A stretch of 64,000 nucleotides of DNA. Source: Tubiluchus corallicola. Lineage: Eukaryota > Priapulida > Priapulimorpha > Priapulimorphida > Tubiluchidae. The DNA is taken from NCBI GenBank assembly GCA_030141605.1, contig JAQGDQ010000118.1, positions 124,001 through 188,000 of the forward strand. The letters are read 5' to 3'. A model generated the notes under the pieces. The model searched no databases and had not been told where the DNA came from. It saw only the letters and a list, made by a program, of their open reading frames with translations. Positions 22,801 through 53,160 of this stretch are shown piece after piece. The stretch's first letter is position 1, and every line of letters starts with the position of its first letter. A program made the position numbers and the translations under genes.

Positions 22801-25800
22801 ATACTTTATTATAAAGTTTAATGGCCAAGTTATTGGATTGTTGTATTTTTTGTTTATACAGAGTGCTTATGGTAGTAATATAATTACGTTTTGCAGTTCC
22901 TGTTGTTGACCATCTCTTCATTTATGTTCTTCTCTCTAAGGTCTCCGTTTATGCATTCAAACCATCTCAGCTTGGGTCGTCCTCTTTTTCTATTTCCCAA
23001 CACTTCCATTTCCATGGCCTCCCTTCCCACGTGATCTTCCCCGACTCTCCTTCTCAGGTGCCCATACCATCGCAATCTTGCCTCTTGTATCTTTTTCGAG
23101 GCTTCCACTACTTTCACTGTTCCTCTAATATTACTATTTCTGATTTTATCCCTTCTTGTTACTCCCACCATCCATCTCAACATCCTCATCTCCGCCACAT
23201 CCATTTTCTTCTCTTCGGTCTTCTTTAGAGGTGCTGCTTCCAGCCCATATATTAGGGCGGGCCTGACCACTGCTTTGTGAACTTTACCTTTAAGTCTCGC
23301 TGGAATCCTCTTATCGCATATCACACCCGAAACTTTTCGCCAGTTATTCCAACCACACTGAATCCTGAAATTCACCTCCTTTTCCATTCCTGCAGTCTCA
23401 TCTATCATTGAACCCAGATACTTAAAGGTCTTTACTCTTTTCAACTCTGCCCCGTTCAATCTTATTGTTTCTCGTTGATCCCCATTCATGTCTGTCGTAA
23501 GATACTCCGTTTTGGATCTACTAATCCTCATTCCTCTGCTCTCCAAAGCAGCTCTCCATGCTTCTAATTTTCCTTCCAGTGTTTCTCTACTCTCAGCCAC
23601 TATAGCAATGTCATCCGCATACAAAACACACGATGGTGGATTTCCCCTTACACTCTCTGTGATGACATCAAACACTATGTTGAACAGTAGGGGGCTTAGT
23701 GCCGATCCTTGATGTAAGCCGACTTTTACTTGGAAACTGTCTGTTATACCAACTGTACTCCGGACTTTAGTTGTCACGTTCTTGTAGCATTCTTGGACTA
23801 TTCTTACATATTTTTCATATTTTTTTTTCCAAAACTGCTAGCAAAACTCCAAAATTGACAAGCAACAAGCCAATTGCTACTGAAGTTGCTTATTCTTAAT
23901 TCTGACTTCCATGCTCAAGCGAAAAAGGATTGTTTTGAAAAACATTTCAGAGACACGTATTATGTTAAATTGTGAAGTGGGGGGGACCTCTTCTGGTATT
24001 TTATATGGTGTCCAGATAATGAGATTTTTGTTGGATAATATGGAGAATTTATTTTGCCAATTTGTTTCCTAGTTGAAACTGTTATAAATGTAGCACCACA
24101 TTTTTTGCGTTCTGCCATATTTTGTGTTTTCTCAAGCCCTTTTTAGTTGCTTTTGAAGGTGATAAATATTTTTCGTATTTTTAAGCTTCATATCCTATTT
24201 GTTTACAAACAAATATTTGTCATCAATGTATTTTGCAGATAATGCACTATCTCAGGGTGTTTGATTCGAATGCTGGGTTCCAGATTAATCCTTGTCATCG
24301 TTATACGTTAGAAGATGCGGGCGGAAAGGTCTGTGCTTCTAAGCAATGGTAAGTTAAACTGTTTGAGCCTTGATCATCAAAAATGTCTGATTTTAATTGA
24401 AAATTTGTGTTGATGTCCACTTTTAAGAAATTAGTAGTAGGGTATTTTGTAAAAATGCAAAGAAAGGCATGTTGGTTAAATTGCTATTTGCCTAGTGGCA
24501 AGGTGCATTTTACTTTTCAGCTTAACATTTACTAGCAAAGAAATATACTGTGAAGGTGCTGTGTTGAGATTTACAGAATTCATTACATTTAAAGCACGCA
24601 CTATTGTAAAACATTGTTATTTTTCAAATGAAAGTAATCTTTGGTGGACTGTAAGCAATTAAGCTGATAATACGCCTCAGGTATTTACACAGCATCATTG
24701 AAACAAAGCGCAGTATTATAATTGTAGGAGTAACAAAAAGCATGATGCAAATCAAAGGAAAGTATGAGAAACAAACAGAAGACAAGAGAAAGGAAGATTA
24801 TTTTAGTTGGCCAGGGGAAGGGCCAGACCTTTTGGTAGCACCAGTAAAATTTTGAACTACATTAAATACAAGAACATTTTAGTCGTAATTAGATAATGCA
24901 CTGCCAGGTAAGATGCCCTGAATTCGTGGAATTGATGTTGATTGCAATGATATTGGAAGCTTACAAATTGTCAAAATTGCATTGCAGTTGTTCTCTGCTT
25001 GCTGCATACGAAATGTACTATTGTGTTCTAATAAATTTTGCACATAATGAGTTGTTTCCATATCTAAATTTCAATAGTAAGTGGTTACAGTAGAATAAAT
25101 TTTGCTAATAATCCCATTGAACATAGTGATCCAAATATGTATAGTTTTGCTCATGCCTGTATTTATACTTTGAGAAAAGTCATTACTAATACTATTTGTC
25201 ATGCAAAAACTGATAATAAATAAAATATCTCTACTTATTGTGCTGCGTAAGCCATTTAGATGAAGTTATAATAAATATGTATTAATATTATGCTATATAT
25301 ATACATTAACATAATACAGATTACATTTTTGAATCGGAAGCTCATCATTTTTACGTTAGTCGCTAGTGAAGTAACTTGTTTGCCTTGGGTCTTATTATTG
25401 GCATTAATGTAATGCAAAGCCCTGCCGTTTAATCATTGAGAGACAAGCAAAGCGTTTGCTAAATGTTCATAAAAACTTTGATAGCCGCAAACATTGCAAT
25501 TCATGTCAAAAGTTTAATCTCAAAAGCTCTTAGCATATCATTCATTCTAAGGCTTTCTGAGACGTTCACGGGCAATAAATGTAGATCTAGTTAAGTCATG
25601 TATCACATACGTACATCCCATTTTAGAAAACGCAGTTGCCGTTTGGCATTGTAGTATTTGCTGCTTCACTACAATCTAAATAACTTGAAAAATTTCAAGA
25701 AAGGGTGTGCACAATAATACTAAAAGATAATTTTAGGATGTATTAAAATGCACTTGCTGATTTAAAAGTAGAATTACTCAAAGAACAGCAAATTAAATTG

Positions 25801-28800
25801 TGTTTAAAATTTGGAAGCAAATTAAAAAATTCTAACATAAGCAAATTAATTCCACCACCAAGAGAACAAGCAGGTCTGAAAACGACTAGAAATAAGGAAA
25901 AATATGTTGAAGAAATATGTAGAAGTGATAGATATTATATATTGCCTTTACAATATTTAATTAGATTATTGAATGGCAAAGGTCACAGAAATGAAATGAA
26001 ATATTTTGGAAAATTTAGTTAGATTTTTTTAATGGTTGACGTGTATAATTCGTGTCTTGTTTTGTTATTTTAAGTATGCATTTCTATATAAAATGCATAA
26101 AAAGTTAATGTTGATTAGCAAATTATTGTGGCTAATTGGGTAAACACAGTAATTCAGTTTTTTAGGTTTATATCATGTAAAACAGTATTTTACTAACGTT
26201 TGTATATTTTACAAATAAGTGCAACCGAAATGTATGTGAATGCATGCAGCAAGCGAGTAACCCAATATTTTTTTATTCCAGAGTAGTTGGTTTTTAGGTA
26301 AGTTAACTAACTGTACCAGAAATAATTTTAACTTGATTTCGTTATCTGTAGGTATAAAGGTGAAAAAATTCCCTTTCTCGTTGGTGTCATTGCTGAACTG
26401 TCAGAAAGAGAAGAGATGGAATTTTTGCGTAGCGGGGAAAATGACTTCAGCGTGATGTATTCCTGTCGGAAAAACTGTGCTCAACTTTGGCTAGGACCGG
26501 CTGCATTTATTAATCACGACTGCCGACCAAACTGCAAGGTAGGTTACATAACTGAAAATATCTTAATTTATTTCTCAAAGTTATGAAAGTTTTGAAAGAT
26601 GATCCATCAAAACCATTATGACCAGTAACTGTGCCTGTAACGGGCGCAATTTTAAAGATATTCAGATGCTCTTGTTCTGAAAAAAAAGCATGCAAATCTT
26701 TTAAATGTTTTTACAATGTGCACAGTAGTGCAAAATTTGTTTGCATCGTGTTCTGTACATGTGAATGCTGTCAGTAGTAATGAGGAAACAATATCTCTAA
26801 TTTATTAAAGTGTTGGCAAAGCCAAAGTGGGGAATTGGCTTGTATGAAAGCAGTAAGTTAGTTGCAAGAGTAATGATATTAGTCTGGATAAGGAAATTAT
26901 TACCTACTAGTTTATAAGTGGTGAAATACTAAACTTAGTGGCTTAAGAAAGGAATAACTGTTGAAGCATAGAGAAAGAAATCACTAGGCCTAATAGGATA
27001 TTTTAGTGTGATTCTCGGACACGATTTTCTGTGGAGCATATAAAAATTTAATCATTTTTTATTTTTTTAGTGTCCTTTATGTTTAAAATATTAGCTTTAG
27101 TTTCCAAAAAGTTTTTTGTTTTAGTATGTAAGTATCTCAAATTGCTCAAAGGTGACAGAGAGCCATTCTCCAGATTCTTAAATGAGAACATGTAAAAAAA
27201 TCATTGAAAAAAACTTACCTCGAAAATGTAAGGTTCACCCCAGCAATGGGACTGCCAGACAATGGAACATTGGGTGCTTTTTCATATTCGATTAATTGGA
27301 TACGAAATCCGTTCCATAATTGATTATAATCAGTTTTAGGCAAACCATGAAAACATAAAAACAAATGAAAGTGTTAAAAAAACATGCTTCTAAGTGGCCT
27401 AAGTTACTGTACAAAGGTAGTGCCATATTACTTGATTTTGCTGCAGTGACAGCCTTGGTATGTCAGTATGGTATATTACTGTATAAAGGTAGTGCCATAT
27501 TACTTGATTTTGCTACAGTGACAGCCTTGGTATGTCAGTATGGTATTTTACTGTACAAAGGTAGTGCCATATTACTTGATTTTGCTGCATTGACAGCCTC
27601 GGTATGTCAGTAAGGTATATGTCAAAAAATAAGTTCAATGTGGTATTGGTAGTACAATCCAAATGCATCTGGCAGCTGAAAAAAAATTGATGATTAGAAA
27701 TAAAAGCCCAAATCAATAAGCCTTTACACAGTTCCTACGATTGACGTTGAAAGTGAAAGGTTTAAGGTGAAGTGAACCAGACAGTGCATTTGTATACACT
27801 TGACAACGCCTTGCAACCCATACTATTGGAATAGTAACAGTTTTAACAGCTAAAAGAGAACCTTACCTAGTTAATTTTTTCTTGTTGCCAAACAAAATCC
27901 TGCTAGTAAATCACTCTGTGCACAGACTAATGCATACTTAAGTAAAGTCCATATAAAACAATTGAACTTAGTGAGCTGATGCAGGATATGGTTTTGCTTT
28001 ACCCACATGCCATGTGACGGTTTTAGTTAAGATGTGTTGCTGGGTTCTCTTAACCTCTGACCTACATCAAATAGTGAAACTGTGAAAAGGTTTATTATAA
28101 TCGATCAGCCGATTTCCGCCCTAATTTTAGCTGTATAGCACTTTACTCACTTTGTTACTTTCATTAGTTTGTCTCCACTGGAAGAAACACTGCCTGCGTA
28201 AAAGTATTAAGAGACGTTGGACCTGGGGAAGAAATTACGTGTTACTATGGTGATGACTTCTTTGGTGATAACAACAGCAACTGTGAATGTCACACATGTG
28301 AAAGGTAATAACTGGCAGTGGAAATGCAATGTATAGAAATTGTATTCTAATTACTGTTCTTATTAGCCAAAGACAGTGCTTATTGGTCATTTTGCTTTTT
28401 TAGTTTTGAGAAAATTTTTGATTGCTATTCTTTTACATGCCACCTAACTGAAAATTAAGTAGGCTAGCAAGCTGCTGCAAAATAATTTTGCACAAAGTTG
28501 GCACTGTGTAAAATTTTTCACTATGGCATCACAAATGCTGTTTGGCCTGCCCAACAGTTGTTAACAATATCTGAACATTCCAATGCAGAACTTTTCATGC
28601 AGAAATTGTAGAACAACCCTAGTACGTTTGGGTCCTAATCCACTATTAAGAATATTAACAATAATGATGCATGTCAATAAAAATGGTGCGATAACTGACT
28701 TTTGTCACATAGACACACAATATGTTTTCATTTTCTGCCATATCAGGAATACTTCAAAAATTTTGTTATCTTAATAATTTGGTGCTTATTGTTGCTTCGA

Positions 28801-31164
28801 CTTACAAAAACGTACAATAGTTTGTAGGCTTTCATCTGCTGAGGATGTTTGCAAGGAGGCCAAAACATCCAAAATAAATTCATGGCTATGTTTGCTGCTT
28901 TGTTGATGTTATTATTTCTTATTTCCCACTTAATCAGAGTCTTCTAAGGTTATGCTACATGAAAACTAACATTGCTTTACTGTAACTTCATGTTTTAAAA
29001 GTCTCTGTAATATTATTATGTGTGTTGTTCATTGTATGTTATTATTTATTTCAGAAGAAAAATGGGAGCATTCACTGTTCGAGACACCAATCAAAATCAT
29101 TTGGGCACGTCATACAAGCTACGAGATACAGATAAACGATTGTCACGACTACGGCTAAAAAGCCAGGTTAAAGAGTTGTCTTCACGTGAAAATTCTCCTG
29201 GACCTAATGGTAGCAGCAGCAATTCAGGTTAGTCATTATTTCTTCGTTATTATGTGGCTATTGTAAATTTTGTGGGTAATTTACTGCTTTGTTGGTGTTA
29301 TTATTTTCCCTAGAACATGGAAATCTGATCTTAATTTTTCTTTTAGGTTGTCAAGGTGATTACTTGCAACCAAATCCAACAGTTACTTGGCCTAACAGTG
29401 CAGACTAAAGAATTGTAAAAATTAAAGCATCTGTTTTTTAGTTTCAATAAATCGTCTCATCGATCAGTAAATCTCATTAGTTAATTAGTAGATTAATTAT
29501 TATGGCATATTTTAGGAGACGGTGATGCTTCAATGTTGTGTGCATCTGACCTGAAGCGTCGAGGTTTCACACGATACGATGCAGAGTTATTGTTGAGTAA
29601 TGGTTGCACATTGCCTGAAGTAAAACAAGAAGCAGAGACTCGAGCTTCACTTGCTGGTATGCATGAGCAGTTACAATCAAACAACTTTTCGGGGCCAAAT
29701 TCTAGTCTAAATGAGGCTAAAACTAGACAACGTCGATGTTCTGGTGCTTTAGATAGAATCGGCGTGTCTAATACTGGCATCAAAGAATCTAGTTTTGCAA
29801 GTAGCAGCGTGACCGCCTTGACTTACAATACACGAACGCGATCTAAATCAGGTGATAGCACAGGAGTTGAAGTGTATACGCTAGAAAGGCTTGATGGCCT
29901 AGCAAAGGAATGTACGAATTCAACATTAACTAGTCATGACAGTGCTGGTGCCCAGTCTCGTGTTAGATCACAACCGATTCCAAACAAAATCAAAGTTCCT
30001 GCCAAAAAACATTGTGGAATACGAAAGGAGGAACTGGAAATTCTAACTCAGAATGCAAACTATTACATTCACTACGGCAATGTACAGTCGAAACGGAAAT
30101 CACGCATTAATAACATTAATAATTGCAAGAAGGGCCAGTTACCACCAGGGCGTAAACGTCAGTCGATTCGTTCTAGTGAATTGGAGGAGCTAGCTCGCTC
30201 CGCCAACTATTACATTCATTATGGAAACCCTGAAGGTAGGGTTGCTGATGTGGACAACGAGGAGAATATCTCTGACCAATCCATTGTTAACAATACAAGC
30301 TCTGAAGTAGATCGCTTTGCTTTTGACAAAAACGATATCTTAAAGAAGGAAGAATTAGTCTCTTCTAAATCCCGGGATCGTTCCCGTAGAAAATGTGCAC
30401 TAGGGACATACAACAGTCTACCTCAAAGCTCAGTTACTGCTAAACCAAATCTCTTTCAGTTGAGGAGTGAAGAGCCTAGTTATGACAGTGATGTCCCACC
30501 TGAGCTAACACCAGTTAAGAATTATGAGAGTAAACTCATCAACGCAAAGGACATATTCCGTGGTCCAAGCACTGCTAGTCCTAGTTATGCATCTACTGAT
30601 AGTGAACCTCCAAATTTGACTTTACATCCTGAAGTACATCAAGGTTTAGTAGACACTACTGAAAATATATTAACTCATGGTTCTTCAGGTGCTTTGTTCA
30701 GCAGTGGCAATGCTAGTCTTTGTGAGCGCACGGCTTTCGAAAACGATTTTCCTCTCCCCAATGATGACGGACTTGGTCTAAATAATTTTAGTTGTGATTA
30801 TACTCCTCGAAGAGTACCTCGTTTAACGATACGCTTGCGCCGTAGTCCGGGAGATAAGCAGTCTGCAGATAGTGATCCTTGTGAGACCATTTACGAGGTA
30901 GTTTGTTGTTACGCAGACAAAAAGCTTTCTTCAAGGAAGCACAAAAAGAAACATCACAAGCACAAACACCGTGTTAAACATCGACTACGTCGTGCAAGCA
31001 GCGATGGAATTTCACGAGAATCATCTCCTTCCGAATGTAGCAGCGAAAATTCTCCAACAAAGCAAGCCAAAAGACTTCGACTAATTTTAGGAGAGGATAG
31101 CATTGATATAAATTTACCAAATTCATTGTCTAGTTTACAAAATGATATTTCTTGTTTATCGTGA
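19882..31164 (+). CDS. KMT5B: Histone H4-lysine-20 N-methyltransferase, KMT5B/C (SUV420H) family
   Basis: Seven coding exons (19882-20000, 21573-21741, 24239-24348, 26352-26538, 28168-28304, 29055-29227, 29516-31164) join in frame to 847 residues. This nuclear enzyme adds the second and third methyl groups to H4K20 for heterochromatin and genome stability. [17 protein letters not shown] opens the N-terminal domain. The SET domain contains [26 protein letters not shown] (about 185-190, cofactor binding), [13 protein letters not shown] (about 216-228) and the zinc-binding CECHTC (234-239). The long last exon keeps [10 protein letters not shown] and the C-terminal [15 protein letters not shown] known from vertebrate KMT5B. 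It also has a 22-residue motif twice (about 466-487 and 515-536). An in-frame TAA lies just before the start ATG. The symbol names the family; the B/C split is vertebrate. Confidence 0.95.
20460..20551 (+). pseudogene. Relic copy of KMT5 exon 2 within intron 1
   Basis: These 92 bases match the first 92 bases of KMT5 exon 2 (21573-21664) without gaps at about 80 positions, encoding [20 protein letters not shown] in place of [20 protein letters not shown]. The acceptor AG just before the true exon is AAT here, and the copy runs into an AT-repeat instead of the rest of the exon. It is a partial tandem duplication that can no longer be spliced normally. Confidence 0.85.
22884..23835 (-). mobile_element. 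RTE-clade non-LTR retrotransposon, 5'-truncated, in KMT5 intron 2
   Basis: An open minus-strand frame of over 300 residues encodes the C-terminal half of an RTE-like reverse transcriptase. It starts near [20 protein letters not shown], then [15 protein letters not shown], the catalytic [59 protein letters not shown] and [20 protein letters not shown], ending at TAA (22884-22886). The endonuclease and first RT blocks are missing. The frame is intact to its stop, so the insertion is fairly young or recently active relatives exist. It is antisense to KMT5 and should be removed with the intron. No clear target duplication was seen. Confidence 0.9.
24349..26351 (+). other. KMT5B: KMT5 intron 3
   Basis: AT-rich intron without recognised exons of this gene. 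It includes an unexplained open segment near 25760-26022 discussed in the findings. Confidence 0.6.
27404..27613 (+). repeat. 72-bp tandem repeat, three copies, in KMT5 intron 4
   Basis: The unit beginning TTACTGTACAAAGGTAGTGC recurs at 27404, 27476 and 27548 (period 72), with few substitutions. Because 72 is a multiple of three, one frame stays open ([12 protein letters not shown] repeated three times). No splice sites connect it convincingly to KMT5, so a minisatellite is the simpler reading. Confidence 0.85.
29347..29408 (+). CDS. KMT5B: Alternative terminal exon of KMT5 (short catalytic isoform)
   Basis: After the exon ending at 29227 (phase 1) there is a strong acceptor (TTTTTCTTTTAG) at 29346. 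The following 62 bases continue the frame as [19 protein letters not shown] and end at TAA (29406-29408). A canonical AATAAA follows at 29446-29451, still before the long last exon at 29516. Use of this exon would give a 318-residue protein with the whole SET domain but none of the long C-terminal tail. This is inferred from signals only. Confidence 0.55.
29446..29451 (+). terminator. Poly(A) signal AATAAA for the short KMT5 transcript
   Basis: A canonical hexamer 38 bases after the stop of the alternative terminal exon and 65 bases before the long last exon. The position fits intronic polyadenylation competing with splicing. Confidence 0.5.
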
Positions 31165-33110
31165 TTACCTTATGTAATACAATTCGACTCCCACTCCCTA
31201 ATTAGAATTCTTCTGAAAACTGAATTATTTTTTAAAAAACCAGTTTCGACAATTTTGGATTTTTGTACTACTGCTGGTCTTGTCTTTTTAGCTAGAAACA
31301 TGAAGTTGAAATGATTTTGGTTATACCACTAAATTTCTAGTCTGGTGATTGCCTGTACATTTTGTCACATTATGAGTAAGTGAAAGTATTTCTCATTTCT
31401 CTTTTTACAAAATTTGTACTTGTTGTATAATTCTTATTTGCTGTGCATGTTTTAGGTTACAAACTTGTTTTAATAAGCTGTTGAAAAATTTCGTTATCAA
31501 ACGTTGTTACAGCAGAACCTTGAATATCTGAACAAACAGGACCCAGAGCATTGTTTGGATAATTGTTTTGTCTAAACCGATACAGTTGTTGAACCAAACT
31601 ATAAGTTTGACAAGTGCAAGTGCTTGATTATTTCTGCATTGTATGTAAGTTGAACATTTTTAGCAGGATTTCAAAATTGTGTTAGTTCTACTTTCACTGT
31701 GAAAAATCACAGCAAATCCAAATAAGCGAGGCTTGAATTATGTCACATGTCACATGTTGAATTATTGTGATCATGTCACAGTTATCACTGTTCAGGTAGT
31801 CCAGGTTCAACTTTTAACTTTGGTATATGTTAACTAAAACAGAAATTAGCATGCCTAGTTTTAAATTATTATTCATTTCAGACTTTCTGGTTCCTATTAA
31901 TAGAACCGTTGACCATTACTGTTGCTAAATTATATTAAGTTACATTAGATTGATCTTGATCCAGCTTATACTTCGTACGGATAAAGTGGTGAAGCTGACT
32001 ATCAGTGCTGTTGTACATCGAGGCTTGCTCAGATGATCTGGATATCAAAACATTTTTGGAGATTTGTGCAGTTATTTATGAGTGTCGTGAAAAATGTGTT
32101 TCATTTACTGTGGCCAGAATGATTGTTATATAAAGTGGTTTGTTGTAGATATGTTGTACATAATGACATATGCAGCAGCTATGAAATCTGTATTTTATCT
32201 TAGTAAGTTATATCTCAATTTGTTTTACAATAATTTTGTTCGAAGTTAATTGTTGTTTGTTTTTCTTTTTAGCGTTATTTGTCAGTTTTCTTGGTGTCTG
32301 CTAGGCATTTACAGGTTTTAACATTACAAATCACAAAGTACACACTTCAACTTGGAGAAATAAACTTGGCCCTCTTTGCAAGTAAGAACACAGATGTGTT
32401 TTTTTAGTTACTGTATAACTAACTCAAAAACAATGTGAAATTGCTACCTATTTGGTACCCAAAAAATGCTTAATCAGGTACATCATGAGGATGATTGTGT
32501 GGTTCGTCTCCTTTGACTGCTATCAGTTTTTAATGAATTTTATCTTAATTTCGGGTTCTGAATATGTGAAACTTGTGGTCTCCATGCAGTACACAAGTTC
32601 TGACCTTTCTTGCTGATGATGGTTTGGATTTTCTGCCTAAACGTGAGTTTTGGAAACCATTTATACGTGATGAATAAGGTCAGTTCAGTTTCAGGTTCTG
32701 AATACGTTGCCCTTCCGAGAACCTTTCAATGCAAACTGCATTTCAATGCCTTTCTCTACAAGACTGAGAAACCCTCCAGTCAGCTCAGTGTAACTACCAA
32801 TCTTATTTCACCTTTATTAGGATCATACAAATTATATAAATGCAAGTTGCATGCTGATCAAAAATCACAAGATGTCCAGTTGGGACAATACTTGGTATGG
32901 TTAAATTCTATTTTGACTAGAACAGAAAATAATTAAATTTCAGTATTTTTATGAACCACTAAAAGTGCAAGAAGTGATTTCTTGTATAAGCAACAAAGGT
33001 ATGCTCAAAAAATGCTCAAGAAGTTTTAAAGATACTGGATTAAAATAAAATGATAATAGATACGAGTTATCCTTTGTAACTGAAACCAAAGTAAGAAAAT
33101 TCTTAGACAT
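31165..33110 (+). other. 3'UTR of KMT5 and convergent intergenic space
   Basis: No further coding exon was recognised. AATAAA occurs at 32359-32364 and 33044-33049 on the plus strand, either of which could end the KMT5 transcript. A 108-codon open frame at 32610-32936 has no recognisable domain and is judged to be chance. Confidence 0.5.
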
Positions 33111-33124
33111 AAAACGCTGTATGC

Positions 33125-33130
33125 TTTATT
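33125..33130 (-). terminator. Poly(A) signal of the AUTS2-family gene
   Basis: TTTATT on the plus strand is AATAAA on the minus strand, about 625 bases past the AUTS2 stop. The plus-strand signal of KMT5 at 33044 lies only about 80 bases away, so the two genes end tail to tail. Confidence 0.4.
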
Positions 33131-33754
33131 TCTATTTCTACCAAATAGAAATGCAAAAGTACATGATAATAATTAAGTAATTACATAGACAGTAAATCAT
33201 TAACAGCAGTGTACATAATAGTATTATTTCATTTTTAAAACAATAGCAATTTACAATCATGATTTATGTGTACACACATACAGCCTTGCACAGCTGCCAG
33301 TAAAATACAATAATATCAACCATGATGGGAATTTCTGCAATATGTACAATGAGTTGCATATATTTAAGTATTAAATATATCTTAAAAACAAAATAAAATA
33401 ATTTACAAAGTCGAATAAACCACTCACGCACTGTAGTAGCACAAGCATTGTGAATTGTTTAGCAGCACAGAAATGTTAGTTGTTCCACAAAAAAATGCCG
33501 ATGAGTATCATGCTATTACAATGTCCGCTTGTGCGTTTAACTCTACCGAAAAGGACAGCAACTACGGTACAGTGTGACTTCCTGATTAAAATCTGCCTAA
33601 AACTAGTGTAACAAAAACACACAAAATGGGCACATTTCGATACACAGATAATTATATCACGAGGAAAACAGTCAAGACTAAAACGTACTATACATACAAT
33701 AATACACCACGGCTGTATATACAACTAGAAATTAGGATTGATATTTCCAAATTG

Positions 33755-51810
<18,056 letters not shown>

Positions 51811-53089
51811 CTGGATATAAAAAGTACACCACACAAGTAGAGTATTTTTCACCTGTATGAATAATGTTTAATATGACATGTTAAAATCCTGTTGTTTGTA
51901 AGTAATAACTATACCTCTTAGAAAAAAATGATAAAAGATGCTAACCTAGTTTTAAATTTATACCACAGATGCCTTTAAAGCACACAAGATGACAAACCAC
52001 ATACACGTGCAAGTAAGCTGCCACTGGTTATTACATTTTTAGTAAGGCTGCAGTTACAGACGACTCCTATCATCCAAAATACATGAACCGTTCGACTGCC
52101 TTCCCAATAAACTAGCTTTACTTGGATTCCAAAACAAGTTTTTAACGCATTCTTACTATTACTAAGCTTTGGGGTATTAACAGATGGCTTCTTACAACAA
52201 GTCATTAATTGCAAAAACACGCAGCGCAGGCGGAATCCTGAAACGACCGTGAAAATATCTAAGATCATAGATGTGAACTTACGCTTAAAAGCTATTAATA
52301 ATTCGTGACCTCTATAGCAATAACATTAGCAAAAAATAAGCACTAATTGAATGAAAGAGAACGCCTTTTCTTTTTCCACGCCATACCGGATTTTAAAGGG
52401 GAAGAAAATGGGGAAGGAGTTTATACAATTCCACACACAATTTAAATACCCTAACCCTAGTTGTGTGCGGGGAATTGTAAATTTTAGCCGAAAATGAAAT
52501 TTTGAAGTATACTCCAAGACTTTTCAATACAGAGTTATATTTGCTACTATTTCGCTTACATGTTAGAAAGACTTTGGTAACTTAAAGAAAAGAAAATTTT
52601 TATTAATTTAAAATTTTCACACCACGTGGTAAAACGGAACCGATTTACCAAAAAAAAATCAACACAGTATTGATGTTTTTGATAATATAATGTAATTCAC
52701 ACTTTTGCTTAGCTAGAGATGAATGTGCTACGAATCGTCTGTTTATTTCATTCAAACCTTACCCAATGTAAGCTTAACTTGTTTCAAACAACTAACCGTT
52801 AAAACGGCTGCGCCTGACGGTCATTGCAGGAGTTTAAATTTACGAGTTTTATACAATGTTACTGCTAACGCAAACCCTGTACGCAATAAAACAGCCTGTA
52901 AGTGATATAAAATTTCAAGACGAATTTTTAAGCTCTATTTATGAACAGTGTTTTCTTGTGCTGTAATTTATGATTTAAAATATACATTTTACTATCTATA
53001 GCAATTACAAAAACGTGTCTTATTAACTTCAAATCTAATGATATGACAAACCCTTAACTAGTTGTATCCAAACTTGAAAGACAGGAAAT

Positions 53090-53160
53090 GTGAAGTGGAA
53101 AGCAGTCTCGATTTGAACCAGGGTCCTTCAGCTTAAAATCCAGACGACTTAGACCACTAA
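53090..53160 (-). repeat. tRNA-derived SINE-like fragment
   Basis: The minus strand reads TAGTGGTCTAAGTCGTCTGG (A-box-like) and then CCCTGGTTCAAATCGAGAC (B-box-like). T-arm pairing is poor, which excludes a working tRNA. A tail CCACTTCACATTTCCTGTC follows. Confidence 0.5.

Noticed and set aside
32610-32936. 108-codon plus-strand frame downstream of KMT5
   Set aside because: No domain, no splice context, and it lies where the KMT5 3'UTR is expected.
53090-53160. Functional tRNA gene
   Set aside because: The T-arm does not pair and the acceptor stem is absent; only box words remain.
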